From NCBI RefSeq assembly GCF_003672135.1, contig NC_039507.1, positions 4,603,624 through 4,667,623 of the forward strand: 64,000 nt of DNA. Direction: 5' to 3'. The notes beneath the pieces are model-generated. The model saw only the letters and a program-made list of their open reading frames with translations. It searched no databases and was not told the origin of the DNA. The first letter of the stretch is position 1; every line of letters starts with the position of its first letter. A program made the translations under genes and the position numbers. This DNA is from Ooceraea biroi (taxonomy: Eukaryota; Arthropoda; Insecta; Hymenoptera; Formicidae). Shown here in pieces: positions 1-13,370 of the stretch.

Positions 1-2090
1 CACTTGACTAATTACATATGCTGATTAGTGAAGTTATTATAGCTATCACAAAAGCTGAAACTTGTCATCACATTTTGATAAAACAAACATCGAGTTAATA
101 CAACAGTTAACAGTTACATTGGTAATCTGTATGTATGAATTCTATTTATATTAAATATTTTATCTAAATTATGAAAATAGAATTAGTCGAGTCTATTTAG
201 AAATTATCGATATGTTATTCTAGCATAAAAATTAAGTATTATCGAGCACTTCAGCAGTTGCTGCTACATTGAGAAAGGAACAGCCATAGAGAAAAGTTAC
301 ATTTATGTTCTAATGTTTTAGTAAAAATTATTAAATTACATATAATGCAAAAAGAAAGAAGAAAAGAGATCGAGTTTAATGCTCCGACGTGTCTTTCATT
401 TATTTACTAGAACATTAGTAATATTACACTATAATGTCTTTCGAGGAAAGAGATAAATCTCGGAAAATCTACACTTTCCGTTGGCAGACATTTGCCCAAA
501 TACCCGGAAGGTATCTATCTGCAAGCGAACACATGGCCAATGGTTACGGTGAATGAGTACAGTACCCTCTGTTTGGATTATGGACTCGTAGCTGCGTTGG
601 TGTCTATAAACAGAGAGGTGCGGGAGAAAAGAGGAATGGTACGAAGAGCCATGCTCCGCGACCGCTATGACAGATTGAGAGAGAGAGAAAGAGAGAGGGA
701 GGTATTGTCCTTTGGTGACCAACGAGGCGTTTCAACGCCTATACCCCATATAGAGGACAAAGGCGGTTTCCCTCGTTCTCTCGTCTATTTGCCTGTCATA
801 CCCCTCTTACTCTCGAGCATTACCTCAATACTGCGAGGTGGACGTCTTCATCATTTATGTAAACTTTCTCTCGATAACGAGACAGCGTTACGCTGCGGGA
901 CACCTGTTATAAAAGCAAAAGCTGAAACGTCCCCTATAGTGCCGTGTAATGTCCTTTTTACCTAAATGTTGCATATTTTTTGCGATAATCGCATTTTCGT
1001 CGATAAATTTGAAATATTCGACTGGCTAGAAAGGAAAGATAGTTAACTAAAATTAACTTTTTTTAAAATTTCTATACACAAAATAGGAACAGAGAATATG
1101 CATTACGAAATTTTTATTTACTACAATTATATGTTAATAATGTAATCATATTCACAGGAAGATGGATAATTTGCTTTTTTCGATTGTAACTTGTGAATAT
1201 AGCTGATATATTCTGCAAAATATAATAAAAAATAGCTATATACTTTCATATCGCGTATGCATAAAAGTAAAAGGCTCATGTAAGGTATTCGCGATACTGT
1301 TAGGAACGATGGCCATTCAGATACGGGGATGACAATGCCTCGAGGCCAAAATGCACGTTAGAGACACCTAACTGCTGCCTCTTATTGAAACATCATATCT
1401 GCTTACTTGTATGGAACTACTAACATTTATCCATAAAGAGAATAACCCTGCATGCTAACCATATTGTACCTCTCGTTTCAACATTACGAAACGATAATTT
1501 TGTCCTCCTCCATTCCATTTTCGATAAACTAGCAATATGTAGAATGATTAAATTGTTTTAAACTTGTATATCGTATAACGGTAAATTTTTCTACAAATCC
1601 AGAGACAATTTTAATGATAAATTTTTATTAAGTATTATAAAAAGACATTTATATGGACAGAGAGTAGTAACCGAGAACAATCCATAAGTAAACAATCTTT
1701 CCATTTTATAACAACAGCAAGTACAAAATAGCAAAAACCTCGACGATTGCTTTTACCAGCCTTTGACGATTGTGGGACAAATGAAGCCTCGTTGTAGCGC
1801 GGGCAAACGTTAATCGATGAGCCCATATACCCACGAAAATCGGTGAGCCACTTGCTTCAATTGCAAACAGATGTGGTCATCCCGTCGCGAGTAAACTACC
1901 CCTCGTCATACCTCCTTCCGCCGCACGTTCACCCTTCTCTGTCACATTTTCGCGGCTATCTCTCAAACTTGTTCAACAGAGAGATACTGCATCCACTTTG
2001 AGGGGTAACGGGGCCATCAGCGAGGGTGCCACCGGTATCCGCAGGGAGCATCAGATTTTAGACCGCAGTAGAACGGACAAGTGCATACTC
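1..2090. other. Intergenic, no gene seen
   Basis: AT-rich except about 420-960 and 1740-2090. The longest frame (492-965) is a mixture of random residues and a GA-repeat translation. The last 250 bp become GC-balanced toward the candidate exon at 2142. Confidence 0.6.
677..700. repeat. GA-rich simple repeat
   Basis: Imperfect (GA)n tract with AAA interruptions; it gives a spurious Arg-Glu repeat in one frame. Confidence 0.8.
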
Positions 2091-2096
2091 TCTCCA

Positions 2097-2313
2097 TTAT
2101 AAACGTGCCTCCCGGCTTTACTTTCGAGTGCAACGAGCCATGGAGACCGCGTCATATGTGCATTTCCTATTACCGCTTTTGATCGGCACATCGATCTTGG
2201 CCACCTTAGCCTTTTATCTCATAACAATATCGTACCTGCATCTCTTTCATACGTATAATAAATTTTGCAGCTGCATACTCTTTTCCGTCATCAGTTTGTC
2301 TCATGTTCGTTAA
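2097..2313 (+). CDS. Candidate first exon with TATA box; hydrophobic N-terminus
   Basis: A TATA-like word (attataaac, 2097-2105) lies about 40 bp upstream of ATG 2142 in a strong start context (gagccATGG). The frame begins METASYVHFLLPLLIGTSIL and stays hydrophobic (ATLAFYLITISY), like a signal peptide or membrane anchor. The frame closes at TAA 2311-2313; a weak donor (cATACgtataa) near 2250 could end the exon sooner. No following exon was found, so the gene identity is unknown. It could equally be a chance ORF in a GC-balanced patch. Confidence 0.28.
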
Positions 2314-2536
2314 GATCATTATATAATAGTTATCATATTTTTAGAAAGATTATTACCGGGCGACAGAGTCAATACATATATCGTCACAAATTCTAAATTA
2401 GCTATGGATCGAAAATTGTTAATTTAAACGTAATGTTTATTGCTCTCGCGGGATGCTATTAGCAATGTGAAAGTGTTTAATGAGCGCCATTAATAACGAT
2501 ATGTAATGGAATCGAGTCAAACGAATCAGCAATATT

Positions 2537-2694
2537 GTTCATTCTCTTTCCCATAAAGGCAGAAAATGTTCCATCTATTATATTTTCACGCTTTTCACCA
2601 AGTTGTTGCACTATCGTTCATTCTCTCTTCCATAAAGGCAGAAAATGTTACATCTATTATATTTTCATGCTTTTCACCAAGTTGTTGAACTCAA
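2537..2694. repeat. Two-copy tandem duplication, 79-bp period
   Basis: Copy 1 (2537-2615) and copy 2 (2616-2694) both run from gttcattctct through cataaaggcagaaaatgtt, catctattatattttca, to gcttttcaccaagttgttg. They differ at only a few internal bases, so the duplication is recent. No coding frame is preserved through it. Confidence 0.9.
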
Positions 2695-2789
2695 AGCTGT
2701 CATAGCGACTGGATTTAAATCAATTATCTCTTAAAACGTTAAATAATCCTCGGAAAAGTCTCAAGCGATAGTCTTTTTTACAGTACTAG

Positions 2790-2990
2790 CAACACAGGCG
2801 CGCGCTACGCGCGCTATTTTATTTTTCAATATTAATGTTTTATTTATCAATATTTTATCAATATAACCGCACTGACAGCCACTATGACATTCTGACATTC
2901 ACAACACGAAGTTCAAGCCACACGAAGTTCGAGCCAAGCAAGAGAACCAATCAGCATCGCGGAAAAGAGGCAACAATGATTTCGATTTAA
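2790..2990. mobile_element. Probable fragment of a dispersed repeat
   Basis: This segment combines a GC palindrome (gcgcgcgctacgcgcgc, 2798-2814), repeated tttatcaatatt words and two near-identical 16-mers, cacgaagttcaagcca and cacgaagttcgagcca, head to tail (about 2906-2937). The mosaic is unlike the flanking DNA and typical of a non-autonomous element remnant or a repeat tail. No transposase and no clear terminal inverted repeats were seen, so the class is unknown. Confidence 0.35.
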
Positions 2991-5900
2991 TATTTAACAC
3001 GGCTTTTTTAAGAGTGGATACTTGTTCTGTATACTGTGTAATCTCCTGCTTCCGTGATTACAGCAGAAGAAAGATGGATGGAATGAAAAGGAAAGGGGGA
3101 TACAATGCAAAGAAGCAAGGATGCAACGACAGATAGACACAGCCAAAGAGGATTTTGCGAGACTCACCTATTCGCAACAAGGAGGTAAGACGGAGGTGAA
3201 ATGAATACAAATGACGCTTGGGTCACCTGCGCCGTAATTGGATGATCCTCTATTCCGAGGATTATCTGCCGTTGAACGTCCTGGGACCCCGCCCGCGCTC
3301 ACGGCCGTGCCCGCCCATCGTTGGCTTTTCTACGAGCGAGCAAGTTTCGGCCGGGATGGGGTTGCTGGGGGTACGGTAGATAAAAAGGGACGATCCTTCG
3401 AAGGATTTTCACCAAAGGTCGGAGTACGTAAATCGGACACGAAACAGTATTCCGTTGGCAGCTTAAACAACCAAATAATGTCGTGTTACTCGAACAATGC
3501 CCGGACTTATAATAATACTGTTAGACATGAACAAATCATTTGTAAAACGTGACACAGCTACAACCGCTCCAACAAAAGCACGAGCTTTTATAACCGTCGG
3601 CGGTTGAGCATTCCTTCTGTTTGACTTCTTACTTTACCACAATGATTTTTCCCATAGAAGAAAAGAAAAGGACTTCCTCTTCCTTACTCCTTTTCTTACT
3701 CCATAGAACGTTTCCTGCCTGATGGCAGATTTGCAGAATGCTAAAATCATGGTGACGTCTACCGAGATGATTTATAGTTTCCTCATACCTTGACCTGTAT
3801 TCTGCCTTTATTAAATAAGTCCGAAAATTTGTTATGATTAAATGAAAGTTTTATTTATTTTATTCTCTGCACATTTATCCTTTTTTCCAAAGCGATAACA
3901 AATAGATTTGCAATCTTTTGAATAACCGTCAATCAAACATGGAAACTTCACGAAATGATCGGGCAGCGTCGATCGACCAGCGATGTACTGCGAATAGTCT
4001 CTCGGGTTCTGATAAATTTTCAAGCGTGCTGGGCTTGGATGATCATGGAAGAAGCGTATAAATAAATCTTATCGTGATCTCGACTTTTTTAGCATATTTC
4101 GCCAATTAAAATACCCGACGACGTTTTACGAGCTGGCGTAAGCCAGTCTGCCACTTCGTTTGTGCTCCCAGTGGTGTCCTTGTTTCGTACTACGCGAGGT
4201 GAATTTACCTCGTTGCTTTAAATGCAAATCTGACATCGGTGGAGGAATCTGCCTTGAGTGATGCCTAATGGTAATATTCAGACAATTGTATTATTGCCGA
4301 TCTCGAATTATTGAATAGTCGTCAAAGCAAATTACGGAAAATGTATGTATATAAATATACGCAGATAAATGTAATTGTAAGACTTATCACTATTAAATAA
4401 TTATGACAAAATGACGAATTATTATTGTATGTATCATCGTTGCCATTATAATACAGAGAATAAATGTAGCTGATAAAAAAGTTCATTAAAAGAACACAGC
4501 TTTATCGCACATTTACTGGAAAAATTCCGTATCTGCTTTTTCACAAAAAGTTGCTTGAAAAAGATATACTGTACGACCTTGCTCAAATGACGCAGGCATG
4601 CGGATCCAACTTAAAACACTGCCGGGAGGCATTCGGCATATCGTCACCGGCATTAAGCAGAAGTGAGACGAGTGAAAAGAGAGAAGACCGCCTTCAGAAG
4701 TCGGATCCAAGCTACGGTGATGCGACCTATCCATACGAAGGCGGAGGGACGCTTCCAGAGCGTGGTTTAGGGTAGATAGGGGCGAAAGTCACTGCACAGC
4801 CCCTATGGGGGCCACTAGCCGGCTTCGTGCCTTCGTCGCGACTTCAGGAACTCCTGTTGCCGACTCTGCTGAAAGCTGTACACTCGGAGGAGTGGCAGCG
4901 CGGGACGGTGGGGCGGAAAAGTGGACAACGTTCTGCCAGGAGAAAGAACACCGTGATCGTCCTTCGTAAATCTCATTCTTTTACATGAATATTTTCCAAA
5001 ATGCACGCGATCAATATGATTCGAGCGTATACATTATTTTCGTACGTATCATTTGGGACCAAAAATAATTTCTGTGACAATTCTTGCAACGTGATGTATA
5101 CCGAAAGGGTAAAGTGCTACGTTATAACACAAAATCTTTGCGATAATCGAATTCGTGTCGCTGTGTAACGTCAAGGAAAGTTGGACGTTCCCCAAGGTGT
5201 CCGAACTTCTCTCTCCATCAGCCACGGACGCATCTGTTGCCCTATCTCCCTCTTTGTGCGGCTGTCGGTATCGCGCGAGTGCCATGGGTGTTAAACTTTA
5301 TTAATATCCTTATCAAAAACAGCGACGTGGATAACTGCGGTAGTTGCAGTTCGCGGGATTCGGAAGTTCCGCCGCTCCTCTGTTCGAGGATAGTTCCCGG
5401 GGTTTCTCCCGTGGGCGCCGTGGCCAGCCGTTGGGTTTGCGAGCCCTGAAGGACTCGTCCGTATCTCCGGCAAACTATCGTTCGGGACGTGTACAAGAGG
5501 CGGGATAGAGGTCGACATAGTTATGTACTGCTTCGTGCGTGCACTCTCTCGTCGAGATCGGGAGGGAATTAAAGTTCCGCAAAGAAATCTCTGAGTGCCA
5601 GATAAATATTGTAATCTCGAGCTGTGAATTGACACGAATTCTCGTTCGAGAGAATCGCATACTGTTTATATAATAACTATTTTATGTTGAGATGAATATG
5701 TCAAAATATACATTTATATTTTTTCAAAAAAGAATGAGGAGAAATAATTAATGAAGTAAAATGATAGAATGCATAATGTATGTAATATGCGCTGATGTGT
5801 TTGACTTTATTCTGATATGTATTTACAATATTTTTCATATTCTTCATTTTTCAGGTAAAATATATAAAAGTTACAGTGGTCAACATAGGAAAGCGATATT

Positions 5901-8699
5901 TTAGTGGACATTTGAAATTTCTGCTTGATTAACGGTTAGAGTAGTAACGTGACGACACGTTAACATATTACGACCTTTGAGAACGCAAGGGTCTTTAAAA
6001 CCCTTTATGATCTCGTAAGCGGAACAAAATGGATTTTCGACGTCGTCGGTGAAAAGATTTTTCGTTGAAGTACTTTTGCAGAATTAGTCATGGTACCATA
6101 AAAGATTTTACCATGTTTTAATTCTAGCTCTCTTAAAATCTGTATTTTAATGTGAATAAATTATAGAGTTTTTTTACAATATTAAATATAAATTAGATTT
6201 ATGTAAATATGAAACCTACATAAAGATCGATAAGAAAATAAGATTAATGTTTTAATTCTCTAATTAAATACTTGACTTTTTCTAAGGAAACTTAAGTTTA
6301 TCTTTTACGTTTTGTTTAAAAGTGATGTTCGAGCTTTGAAACTATCAGGAGATTTTCTAAAAAAAAGACTAAAATTTAACTTATAGATCTGCAATCATGC
6401 ACAATATTCAATCATGAATAATATAATAAAAAAATGAAACATTCTTATATTTAGCGTATCTGTATTATAAAACGTGTTTGTGTATTTCAATCTTTGCATA
6501 TTTCATATCTTTGTGAGCTGTGAAGCAGATCAAGGACGTTTAAAGAGGAATTAATTGCTTATCCAGTTATACATATTACCTTCGATATACCGTAGTCTCT
6601 ACGGATGTTTCAAATTGATCTTGTTATACATGCATGAAAGAGGAGCATTCAGCTACATTATCGATACAAAATATAATGCGAAATACCTGGCACAATAAGA
6701 CAAAGTAATAAAACATGTTATTCGATTACTAATTCACAACGCGATTTGTACAAGTTTTATAATTTTCCAATTTTTCTGCTTGTATCAGTAATCTTATGTA
6801 ACGTAATTATTTTCTATATATATATATTTTTTAAAGGCGAACAATAACTTTTTATTTAATAAAAAATATTTCTCTGCAAAATATTATCTTACAAAGAAAT
6901 ATTTTATTGATGAATCATGGGTGACCACTTGCGAAAATTCAGTTAATTCTAATCACCTATTTGCGACGAAAGGCTAGTGCGCTTTACATGGCGGTAGGGA
7001 GTAGGTAACGAGGACCGCGCTGTAACCCACGCCAGTAAAGTTATGATGGTTTATGAATACTACCGTAACGAATGCTACGGTAGTCCCATGCACCCTACTG
7101 AATGGCGCGCCGTTATTCTATAATACAGAACTATAACGCGTGATTTTCTATGCTGAAAATTGTTTTACGCCTATAAATAGAACCTGCTGTGCAGCGACAG
7201 TTGGCGCATAAAACTATAATGACTATCGATACACCGTTTCCTTGCACAGACGTAACAAACAGACAAAATACACTTAGCGTAAATGATCGAAGAGTCTCTT
7301 TGTAGAGTAATATATTATCTTTTACATTAACTTAAATATTCGAATATATAATATATATAATAATATGGAAAAAGCGCACAATTGATAAAATTGTATCTTG
7401 ATATAACTATTTAATATTATCCAAAAATATTTCTGTTATTTTGAGACTTTACTAGTTTAAGTTGATTACACATTGTTAATATATGTACATTATTTATTGT
7501 ATTTTATACTACAGTGGCTGTTGATTTCTTTAGTTTTTAACCGTTCATGTTATGAAAATCTGCTTCTTAGAACTATGATAAATTATTTTTCGAGTAGATC
7601 ATTGATTGTTCTTGCAGACAAGCAGACATGCAGCAAGTATAACGCGTGAGCTTCAGCAGGTACGGCAGTACAATGCATCCTAATGCCAAATTCGCCAGTC
7701 AGGCATTCACAGAAACATGACGTATCGTTGACACAGCTACGGGGGGTGCGATAGCTAGCAATTTGTAAGAGGAACCCCCGTGGAGACGATGTTACAGAGT
7801 CGCATTTAGCTTAGGGCGCAATATGCTATGGCACTTGATTAAAACACCATGCAGCTTTTGCAGTATAAAACACTTCTAAATGGCAATGTGCAAAGAGATG
7901 ACTCCACGGAGATTAATTCACTCTACGCATTAGAAGGAAAAATGTTAGAAGTAGATACATTGGAGCAATCATCTTTCGCTCACAAATCATACAAATTAGC
8001 TCAAATAGCTTTTGCATAAAAATCTTTTAATAATTAAATAGATCCCTTTCTCAAGAATAATTTATATATATCGTTATATATCGATATATGTGCGTACGAT
8101 CTATATATTCTTTTTATTATATTATATTTATTATATTTTCATTATATTTAGTGTGGTTATATAATTCTTTATATATTTATATACATCGTTTTCTTAGAAA
8201 TAAATATTATAGGATATATCTTTTACTTGCCATACATGGTCTGTCATAGCACGTAATATGGCGTAGCAACGCGTTGTACAGTGTTTCACGAGACGGAAGG
8301 GCTCTAGCAAGATGTGCGAACAGATGGAGGTGTTAATAATTGATGATCGCGCCCCTCGCTGATGGTTGTTGAATCGTTATTATTAAAGACGGATGCCTTT
8401 TCGTAAGAGAAAAAATTTATTCACAATGTATTTAGTTATTTTGACAAAATTCATGCTTTCCTATATATTTTCTCATATGTTCATTTCTTAAATATTAATT
8501 AAGATTTATTGCAAATATGTAGTACCTACATAGCATATTTACGCATTTCTCTATATTCAACAACGTTATCATATTTCAATAAACAAATATCAAAGTAACT
8601 TGATCATATTTTCAGTTTATTGAAGTAAGATGTTCAATATAACGGAATGAGTGAAAGTTCCAGAAGGATTAAGAAGAGAAGTCATTTTTCAAATTTTTG
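2991..8699. other. Intergenic, mostly AT-rich spacer
   Basis: No gene supported. GC-balanced patches at about 3200-3430, 4600-5560 and 6960-7140 carry only short overlapping frames without protein-like composition. The segment 8040-8220 is almost pure AT. Confidence 0.55.
7059..7084. repeat. Perfect 9-bp inverted repeat
   Basis: ACTACCGTA - acgaatgc - TACGGTAGT, a perfect hairpin with an 8-base loop inside a GC-balanced patch (6960-7140). It could be a small structured element or a palindromic protein site. No longer miRNA-like stem extends from it. Confidence 0.7.
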
Positions 8700-9703
8700 A
8701 GAAATTTACGGTCTGATCTTAAGTGGATTTCAAATGGCGACTTCGCCGAAGATGTCTACATTTGCTGACTCGTCGTGGGAAAGGATTAAAGACAGCCCGA
8801 GCTATTGTGCGGCGTGCCTAACTCTTGTCGTATTGTGGTCAGGGCAGAGACGAAACGAGAACGAACGAACCGCGAGAGGTAACGAAGGAACGGGACGGGA
8901 GGAGGATTTGAGGGTCCGGCGCGCGAAGCTGGGCTGAGGGCAGGACGACATAATGGACACATTAGTGCCTGGCCTCCAGTTTAATTAGTTTACATTACCG
9001 TGGCATCGTCACCACCGCGAAGGGGTTAGCCACGGACGGGAAGGAGAGAACAAGAGCGAGAGCGGGAGCGAGGGAGCGCGCACGCGGCACCACAGGGGCA
9101 GGCCAGGTTGATTAATCGGGAAAGTTTGATGCGAGTTGACGGAGACGCTAATCACGCCTCGTAACCGAATAATACTGCGCGCTCTAGCTTGCAATATTCA
9201 TGAGCCGCCCCGACGTACGCGTCGTGAAGCAAACGGAATTCATTATCAGCGACACTCGTTAAATATCGCTGTTGAAGAAGAGCGTGCGGGCGCTCCGTAA
9301 CCGAATCCCGGCTACGGATTCTGCATTTCTATCCGCGAAAAGTCATCTCGGTGCACGTCTCCTAAGGGAGAGTAGCGGAGCACGTTTACCGCTCGGGAGC
9401 TAAGAGCCTTTGCCTCATTTCTTTTTGCACCGCAGCGACGTACACAGATGCGTAGGAAAGCTACCCGAGCTGCCCTCATTCTCAGGAAGAAGCATTGTCA
9501 TGCTTAAAGCACGCGCGGTAAGCCCTTTGAGGGCATCGCGGTTCTCGGAGTGCACGCTGACCCAATTCACGTTGTTCGCGATGCTGACCAAGAGATCGCG
9601 GTCGTGCTGTCTCGTACAGCGTCGCGCAAAATGCGCGGAGATTGAAAGGATTACCACCCCGTCCGGGGGATGAAGCGCGAGGGGCGCGGGTCCGCGAACA
9701 CGC

Positions 9704-9726
9704 GCGAGCGAGCGAGCGAGCGAGAC
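9704..9726. repeat. (GCGA)n tetranucleotide microsatellite
   Basis: About five uninterrupted cgag/gcga units inside the CpG-rich block. Confidence 0.85.
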
Positions 9727-10580
9727 GAGAAAGAGGCGCGGCATAGCTCATTTAATTACAAATTCCATTAAAATGAATGCCAGTTCAGAAACAAACTCCA
9801 CATATCTGCATTAAGCCGCGGGGCAACATGTCTTAATCAGGTTAATATAAATATGAAATATGCAGCGAGTGTTAGCCCTGGGTTGCTCGCGGGTAAAGGG
9901 TTGCGTGGACGTAGCCGGCATACGTGTGCCACCACCTTACGACTCCTGGGGGGCGCCTTCATATTAACCCTTGCATATTAAGCGCGCGATAACCGGATTC
10001 TCTAATATTAACGTTGTCACTCGACGCACGCCGTGGCGTCAACTTACTCGGCGGTCCTTACCAAATGCCATTTGCCCGAAGACGGATCCATCTCGCCGAC
10101 GAAATAATGCACGAGCCGCGTGCCGTTACTCGCCCACGGGTAAATCTTGACGGTCTGCCGTCGTTCCTGGTACGGAACTGGATGAAGCGAGCGTTTGCAA
10201 TAACGCTGAAATAAAATGACGCCGCAGCGTAATGTAAACTGGTAAACACAAAAATTTACAGGTCTACGCGATCTGTGAATTAAAATGGATTTCCCGTTAT
10301 ATCCCGGATCTCGCACCACCGCTATGGACATAATGTACGAAAATACAGCGTAATTCTCTTGATCTTCGGTGTTCAATCATATTCGAAGGAGGTATCCCAT
10401 CAACGCGCGGCAAAATTACGCGGAGCAATGTATTTGTCGACGCGCGCCGAGTAAACTTTAATCAAGCCTGGATCCGAGAGAGGGGGTAAAAAATGCCCGA
10501 GAGGAAAAGAGTGCACGGGAGTGAAAAAAGCAAAGGAATGCAAACATTTCGCTTGGCTCAATATTTTTCAATATAGCCGC

Positions 10581-10606
10581 GGTGGCCGCGTTGGTCCGCG
10601 GCCACC
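10581..10606. repeat. Perfect 10-bp GC hairpin
   Basis: GGTGGCCGCG - ttggtc - CGCGGCCACC. All ten pairs match and nine of the ten arm bases are G or C, so the stem would be very stable in RNA. It lies in the CpG-rich block; flanking bases do not continue the stem. Function unknown. Confidence 0.8.
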
Positions 10607-13093
10607 AGGGGAAATCTGGCACGGTCTCTGAGACTGGACGATATTATAAATATTGGATCAATTAAGAATTAACCGACGGTCGCCGTCCCATCGCCGTACG
10701 GCGAGAAGTAACGACTTTATAAGTCACACACGAGCTCGCGTGTTCGCGTGTGCAAGTGCTAACCATCGTGGGGCACGTACGATCGAGCGAGAGGGCCGTC
10801 GCGAGAAAAAGAGGGTGACACGGAAGAACGACAGAATACGACAGAGAGAAAGAGAGGACGGGGAACGAGAGAAGGAACGCTCGTGCGTGGTCCCAAAGTC
10901 CCAGAGCCGATCCTGCCAAGTTATTTAAATTCAAATTCGAAATATCGTCGGGGGTTGCTAACATATTGTTTGTTTCGTTTGGACCGCGGCGATAGTGAGA
11001 GAGGAGGGTGAAGGCTATCTCGCGGCCGAAAACGTCCCCCTGCTCGTGTCCTCCGAACAAGTTGCAAGTTCGGTACCGATAAAAACATACTTCTCGCGCC
11101 GACGATTCACACTTCTACCGCGTGTAATCTCTCGCAGCAAATTTGCAAGTTGGAAAAACAACTCCATCGATATCGTCGCATCGCGCGGATGCAAGATCAT
11201 CCTCCAGGCGGATTTTCTTTTTTTAATCTGATGCTCCCATGGTGAGCTTCGTGTCTTCCGCGTCTCGCGTCTTTCGCGCCTGTCCGGACTATATTTGCAT
11301 ACGTGAACGAACGCAATACGTTATGTACGTTGTTGGAGTTTCAGCGCTGCACCGATGTCATGTTCGCGTACACGGTATTCCCTATCCCTTAACAATTTGC
11401 TGCTAACATGCCGAGGAAACCCGCTCGTGACCGTTCTACGAGGCTGTACAGATCTCTACACGCCTCTTCAAAGTTTCAGATCCGCCACGTCCGCCGGACA
11501 ACGAATGTAGATTACTGTGCAGTATGCAGGACTCCATATTCGTACCTTGCGACGTTCATTACCGCGTGTTTATCGATGCCATAAGCTGAAACACACGAGA
11601 CGAAGATGGTTCAAAGCCAGACTCGTATGTGACACGTTAAAAGAAAAAGCAAATAAACGTGACCTTCCCCGCCCTCCTTAATATCGCCAAGTGTCAGACG
11701 GCAGGAAAGATGAATATAGTCGGGCGAGATAGAGAGAGGTCCGCAGGCTTTTTAAGCTTTCGTTGCCACTTGTGCGGGTCAGTCTGCAAAAAGACTTAAT
11801 TAATGACCAGCCTCTCCCTAAGGGCGTCCATGGGACAGCGCGGAGGAGAGACGAGGTGAGCGAGAAGCAGTGAGATGACGGAGTGCCCTCTGAGGAACGA
11901 CCCTCGATGCAAACTCCTCGTATGAATATGTCTCTGCTAATTCAAACTTCGTCCCAGAGGTGGATGCCGCCTGTTTACGGGGAATATTAAAAACTTTAAC
12001 GTCGTCTGTGCGCTTGACCGGATCTGTCGAAAGCGCCGTCGTCACATGCGTGCACTTATGCGTTCTGGATATGCGCAATTTCTTTGTCGCGTGTTGTGAC
12101 GGATCTCTCACTGCCGGCACTGTTAGATCGATTTAACACGAAATTTTCTTCCGGGAAGGGTACCTCGTCTTTCGTGCCTGAGAAAGCATTTGAAGGCAAA
12201 GTTTTCCACTGACGGCCCTATGGCAGTTTAACGCGGTCATTCCGTACTTTCTTTTTGCGTTTACTGCTACTCGGTAATTTTACGAGCCGTCTTCTTTTTT
12301 TCCGCCGAGATGCGATCGTATAAGGGTGCCGCCGAGACATGTACAATTCAGTTAGAGGTGTCGTAAGGGCGGTTTTACGTCATATCATACCACCCCCGTT
12401 CTCGTTTCCGCCACCTTCTCCGGCCGATATTTTATTTAGGCGATAATTGAAAATTCCACGGAATACGACCGATGGATTTGTCACCAAGGAAGGTTTTACA
12501 CCTCCCTTGAATTTCCCATAGCACCTTCTGCTGTCGTGTCCTGCGTCGGGCGTCGCTTCGTCCCTTCGCCATGCCGTGGCGTCGTAACGGCAGAAAGTGA
12601 GAAGGATCGTCCGAGGAGATGGCGATATCACGGCTTTATTGACCGCTCCACGATGCTGTTTCGGTAATCACGTGCCTGTCTCGAAAATCTGTTTTGCGAT
12701 ACATCATTTTACCATGCTCGTACTCTTTATGAACATTCCGGAAGCACGCAAAAAACTATTTAGTTCAAATGAATAATTGCGTTGCCTATTGTTAAAATTA
12801 TGTTCTCACTTAATTTTAATGTTTCCACCGATCAAAATATAATTACACATTTCTTAATTTTCAGTACTGTTAGTACGTACGTTTGGCCGTATTTCCTTAT
12901 CCAGTACATTTTGCAATCAAATCGATTTAATATCTCGAGTGAATCGAAAAACGTTTACCGCGGAATCAAGTTTGTCTTTCTAAGAGTTAGGGGCGTTTCT
13001 TCGCTCGCTCGCTCGTCAAAGGACGATACATCTTAGCGGATAGTCCACTATGCGTGATAGAAGCGACGAAAATTCGGTGGTCGGTGCCGGTGC

Positions 13094-13133
13094 GAGAGAG
13101 AAAAAGAGAGAAAGAGAGGGAGAGAAGGAGAGA
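13094..13133. repeat. Purine-rich GA repeat
   Basis: Imperfect (GA)n/(GAAA)n tract in leader-like DNA upstream of the candidate exon at 13371. Confidence 0.8.
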
Positions 13134-13370
13134 CGCACCGCACTTACCGCGACGAACGTGAGCGAATACGTGGAAACGTGAAAACGTGTGTGGAAAAGCG
13201 CGTGTGGAGGTTGGAACGAACGCGGGAGGTCAGGGGTGAGAGCGAGTGTGGATTGAGGGGACCCCATGGAGTCGTGAAATCCATCAGACCAGGCCTCGAG
13301 CCCCGTTTGCTGGCGCTACTTACGGCGGTGCGGCGAGAACGGCATCAACGGGACTGAGGCGACCTGGAAG

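Noticed and set aside
492..965. 157-codon open frame on the plus strand
   Set aside because: It lacks an ATG at its 5' end, includes a translated GA microsatellite (Arg-Glu run) and has otherwise random composition.
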